Positions 60,801 to 64,000 of a stretch of 64,000 bases of DNA are shown here, piece after piece. Position numbers and translations under genes: made by a program. Below the pieces are notes generated by a model that was not told the origin of the DNA, searched no databases, and saw only the letters and a list, made by a program, of their open reading frames with translations. Source of the stretch: Sweltsa coloradensis (lineage: Eukaryota > Arthropoda > Insecta > Plecoptera > Chloroperlidae); assembly GCA_024449915.1 (NCBI GenBank), contig JAMZAV010000112.1:496001-560000 (forward strand). The letters run 5' to 3'. Numbering within the stretch: the stretch's first letter is position 1; every line of letters starts with the position of its first letter.

Positions 60801-61343
60801 ATTTTATTTTTGTTCAACGTTTATTGTTATGTAAGTTAATATTTTGCAACTATAGCAGTGAACAATATTTAGATAAATGTTTATGAATATATGATGGTAA
60901 TTTTGACAACCAAGCAAGTTGGGACAGCCTACTTTAGTAGCCTCCGCTAAGAGACTTTCTAGCCGTGCCGATGCGCTCCATATTTGCAATGATATTTGGG
61001 TAAGTAAAATACCACATACTGTGCCAGTTAGTTTATTGACCTTGTTTATACATTGTCGCTTGCGCAAAGAAGTGAAGTATAGGACTAGTTGCTACAATTG
61101 AACGGCTATACAGTTGTTAATTATTGTCAGAGATGGGTGCACACTAGTGCACACTATAGAACTCACTGAGGTACCTTCATGATCGGGCACTGAAACAGAA
61201 AATATTGTATAATGTAATGTAACACTTTTTCATCTTACAACTGTTGACGAGTTTTATTATGAATTTCGTTTTTGTAAATAATACAAATGCCTTTAATAAC
61301 TGTATGTATACATAATACATAGTTGTACTCATTTTGTATTTTA

Positions 61344-61838
61344 CCCCTTCAGTCCCTGTGTCCATTTAAATGGACATCAAATTTTAAATTTTAATTCGGG
61401 CAAATGTCAAGTTTTTTAATTTGACCCCGTTTTTTTTTGAAAAATAAAAATTAATGATTTTTTTCCCCATGTCAATGGGACAAAAAGTGCCCTTTTAAGA
61501 GAAGTTTGAAAACACACATCTGCAAAAAAGGGTAAAAATGGAAAAAATGGGGTTTGTCCCAGAAAAATAATATATTCCTAGTATTGTTATTATTTGAAAC
61601 AAGAAATGCAAAATGTGCAAAAAATTCAGTAAAAAATCTCGTTTCAGGAATAGTCTTCAAATTTATATTTAAAATTAAATTGAAACTTTTATTCAGGATC
61701 CAAAATTTCCCAAAATTCGTTAAAAAAAACGTGATAAAAAATATTTTGAAAACATGATAATCTTATAAAAAATCTGGAATTAGATTTAATTACTTAAAAT
61801 AACTTAAATTCCATTAATTTAATTCGGGACTGAAGGGG
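61344..61838. mobile_element. TTAA MITE, copy 4
   Basis: CCCCTTCAGTCCC at the left and GGGACTGAAGGGG at the right; TTAA follows on the right and a mutated TTTA precedes on the left. 495 bp; the interior aligns with the copies at 40179 and 52496. Confidence 0.8.
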
Positions 61839-61842
61839 TTAA

Positions 61843-63148
61843 CTATTGCAATGTTGCAAGTTCTAAAAAAATGTTTTAAAGGCAACAGTTTTAAATTCCC
61901 ATACCTACTTTTTGTTTTCAGGGACGTGAAAATTTGCAATAAACGCAAATAACAAGAGAATGAATATTGTTTGGAACATTGAAGGAGATATTTCCTTTAG
62001 TAAAAAATCTCTAGACAATTTAAATCAAGAGGAATATATATATATATGAAAATATATGTTTTGAGGTAAAACTGCGTGTGATGAATTATAATAAAATAAT
62101 ATTTTATTACCGACGTTTCACTAGGGTTTCACCTAGCTTTATCAAGGTTTAGAAACAAAAACAAAATGGAATAACAAAGTACAAGATAACAATTAAAACA
62201 CAGCCATCTGGGTAAACAGATCTAGATGACAGTGAGTTGAGAGAGAGCCTCCAGATGTCAGCGGTGTAAGTTATCTCCTACTTCTTGTCACGTATATATA
62301 TATATTGTCAAATATACTGGAGCGTATAAATCATGTCTAGACAGTGTTTAGTAATTGCTGAAAGGAAATTGTTTGCAATGGAATACTCAATACTTAATTC
62401 CGATGCAATGAATGAATCTATTTGAAGTGATGTACCCAAAACTAAATTTGGTTGTGTAAGAAGTTTAATAGTTAAACCAATTTTGATGGGGAAATAAGAA
62501 TATAAATTCTTATGTGGTATCGTAAGACTAGAATTGAACGCATTCCGGCGTAGAACGAAGATTCGGCCGATCAAGAGATAGATGAGACACCAAATTAATT
62601 AGGGCGTAGTGTAAATTGACACACAATTGAAAATATAAATAAATAAAGTCTTTGAGACGAGAAATAAGTGGAGAGAACAAATTCCTGTCAAGTTGAGGAT
62701 GTTCTGAGCCTAGCTAGCAAGTACTGAAAGTTCATAGCCCAATATACTGGTGAATCCTCCCCCCCCCCCCCTTCAACTCAGGGAAACAGGTTGTTTCATT
62801 TGTGTTGTTGCTCAAAACAGTATAGAAAACATCGTCAGTTGCAAATTCTCTTAAAATGTATGTATTAAATTATTGATAAGTACATGTGGAGTGAATGTAG
62901 CAAATTTAGAAATTTAATTCTAATATAATAGGCAAACTTTAAAATGATTAAATCATATTTAAACCACTTTTATGTAACTTACCGTTAATCCCTTGTTCAA
63001 GCACGTAATGACTTTTTGTGCGACACACCCCACTTCTGTAAAAATATATAACAAAATGTTATTATTAAAATAAATTATTAATTAAACAATTCATTTCCGC
63101 TTTTTTGATTATTACTCTCTGTTTAATTGTGTTCCTAAATTGAAAATT
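61843..63148. other. Nothing recognised
   Basis: AT-rich with short AT repeats at 62034 and 62292 and a run of 13 C at 62759. No gene or known repeat seen. Confidence 0.4.
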
Positions 63149-63592
63149 TTACAAACATTGGTTGGACCCACATGTGTTTATAAGATCTTTGGCAAGTAGC
63201 GCGCATATAAATTGTTTGAAGAGCTTGAAAAGAAATTGACCTTGTTCCGCATAGGTTATAATATCACGCAGGCCAAAACCTCTGGAAACTAGGGTCAATC
63301 CAAATGTTATACTACTATTTTTGCTTTTCATGCTCATTCCCTCGATATGAAACCTATTTGCTGTTGCCAAATTATCAACAATCAATATAAGTCAAATCGT
63401 TCTTCGAAAGATATGTCAGAGCTAGATGCCTTGATCAGCTCCATATGTATTAATTGGAGAACACAGCCACAGTTTAACGCACAAGCTTTGACTGTTAGTG
63501 GGGCTTGTCCAAACTGTCCTTGCTTATGCACTTGTTTGCTTATTGCTAAGTTCCTCATTGTAGCTTTCATTGTTTGCATTGTTATTCCATAG
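63149..63592 (-). other. Possible coding remnant, unidentified
   Basis: Two minus-strand frames meet with a frame change at about 63385: MQTMKATMRNLAISKQV...SFEERFDLY and IVDNLATANRFHIEGMS...AKDLINTCGSNQCL. Base composition is richer in GC than the surroundings. I cannot match it to a family; it may be an exon pair, a transposon scrap or chance. Confidence 0.2.
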
Positions 63593-63835
63593 CAACAGCA
63601 ATCAAATCTAGAAGCCCAAATGAGAAACTATGGCATTAATACTATCATAGCTTTTTCCAGAGCTTGCTTAGATATTTATGAATATCAGTACGGAGTTACC
63701 AAACATTTCTCCGTGAGAACACGCCCTGCCCCGTGTTGTCGGTTCTGCACCAAGTTGAGGGGCTCTATCGAGAGATTTATTGTCTAAACTTTGATAAAGT
63801 AGTAATTGTTTGAGTTTGTTTCTCTCCACGTTTCG

Positions 63836-63981
63836 GCCAGAGCACAGCTCTGATAATCGTAAAAGGCGAGATAATTTTGGAGTATCTCTACATTTAAGTC
63901 TATTCTCGGCAAGAGCAGAGCTCTGATAATCGTAAAAGGCGAGATAATTTTGGAGTATCTCTACATTTAAGTCTATTCCGC
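63836..63981 (+). repeat. 73-bp tandem duplication
   Basis: AGCTCTGATAATCGTAAAAG at 63846 and 63919 begins two nearly identical 73-bp units (GGCGAGATAATTTTGGAGTA, CTCTACATTTAAGTCTATT). It runs to the window end region. Confidence 0.85.
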
Positions 63982-64000
63982 ACAACATTGACTACGTATT

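Overview
The window is nuclear DNA of an insect. It carries the exons of odorant-receptor genes (7tm_6 family, which is insect-specific) with GT/AG introns, it is AT-rich, and it is full of transposable elements. I cannot fix the order from the sequence; a hemipteran-like repeat-rich genome is a guess. There are no bacterial genes, and most open frames longer than 60 codons are shadows of repeats.

Genes. Three related odorant-receptor (OR) loci lie head to tail on the + strand. OR-A (exons at 7913-8420, 10579-11106, 11672-11771, 19273-19377, 21609-21764 and 22099-22173) is intact in every exon seen; its short first exon is not in the window. OR-B (29080-29167 and 29715-about 30155) is a truncated pseudogene. 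OR-C (34852-34930, 51235-51736, 53488-53990, 54586-54685, 57056-57211, 60408-60464) has correct splice phases, but exon 3 carries a one-base frameshift and I could not find exon 5. OR-A and OR-C both have a broken partial copy of exon 6 just upstream of the real one.

Repeats. My own addition gives roughly 17.5 kb, over a quarter of the window, in one superfamily of non-autonomous Helentron-like elements (HINEs). They have an asymmetric inverted repeat: a 5'-terminal arm such as GGATGAGCG, whose complement CGCTCATCC lies about 30-40 bp before the 3' end, then a small hairpin (CAACGC...GCGTT) and a CCTAGT terminus. I separate four subfamilies (HINE-1 to HINE-4). They sit in tandem runs, inside one another, and inside other elements, and chimeras between subfamilies occur.

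Other repeats are two large foldback palindromes; a family of about 500-bp MITEs flanked by TTAA; a 1.85-kb TIR transposon with a readable empty site; a TA-flanked MITE; two broken non-LTR retrotransposons; LTR/PBS remnants using a tRNA-Lys-type primer site; a 5S-rRNA-derived SINE; tRNA-derived SINEs; a 163-bp minisatellite; and many A/T microsatellites.

Layout: 1-2994 is an indel-ridden copy of about 6687-9620 and includes a broken OR exon 2. 3136-6110 is the minisatellite array with nested HINEs. 6110-6850 is an LTR-like end. 7.9-22.2 kb is OR-A with repeats in its introns. 22.2-29 kb is mostly unrecognised AT-rich sequence with LTR and LINE tails. 29-30.7 kb is OR-B plus the 5S SINE. 31.6-51.2 kb is the huge first intron of OR-C, filled with nested repeats. 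51.2-60.5 kb holds the remaining OR-C exons. 60.5-64 kb is mostly repeats and unrecognised sequence. Positions 1 to about 6100 look like poorly polished sequence, because nearly all differences from the paralogous copy are small indels.
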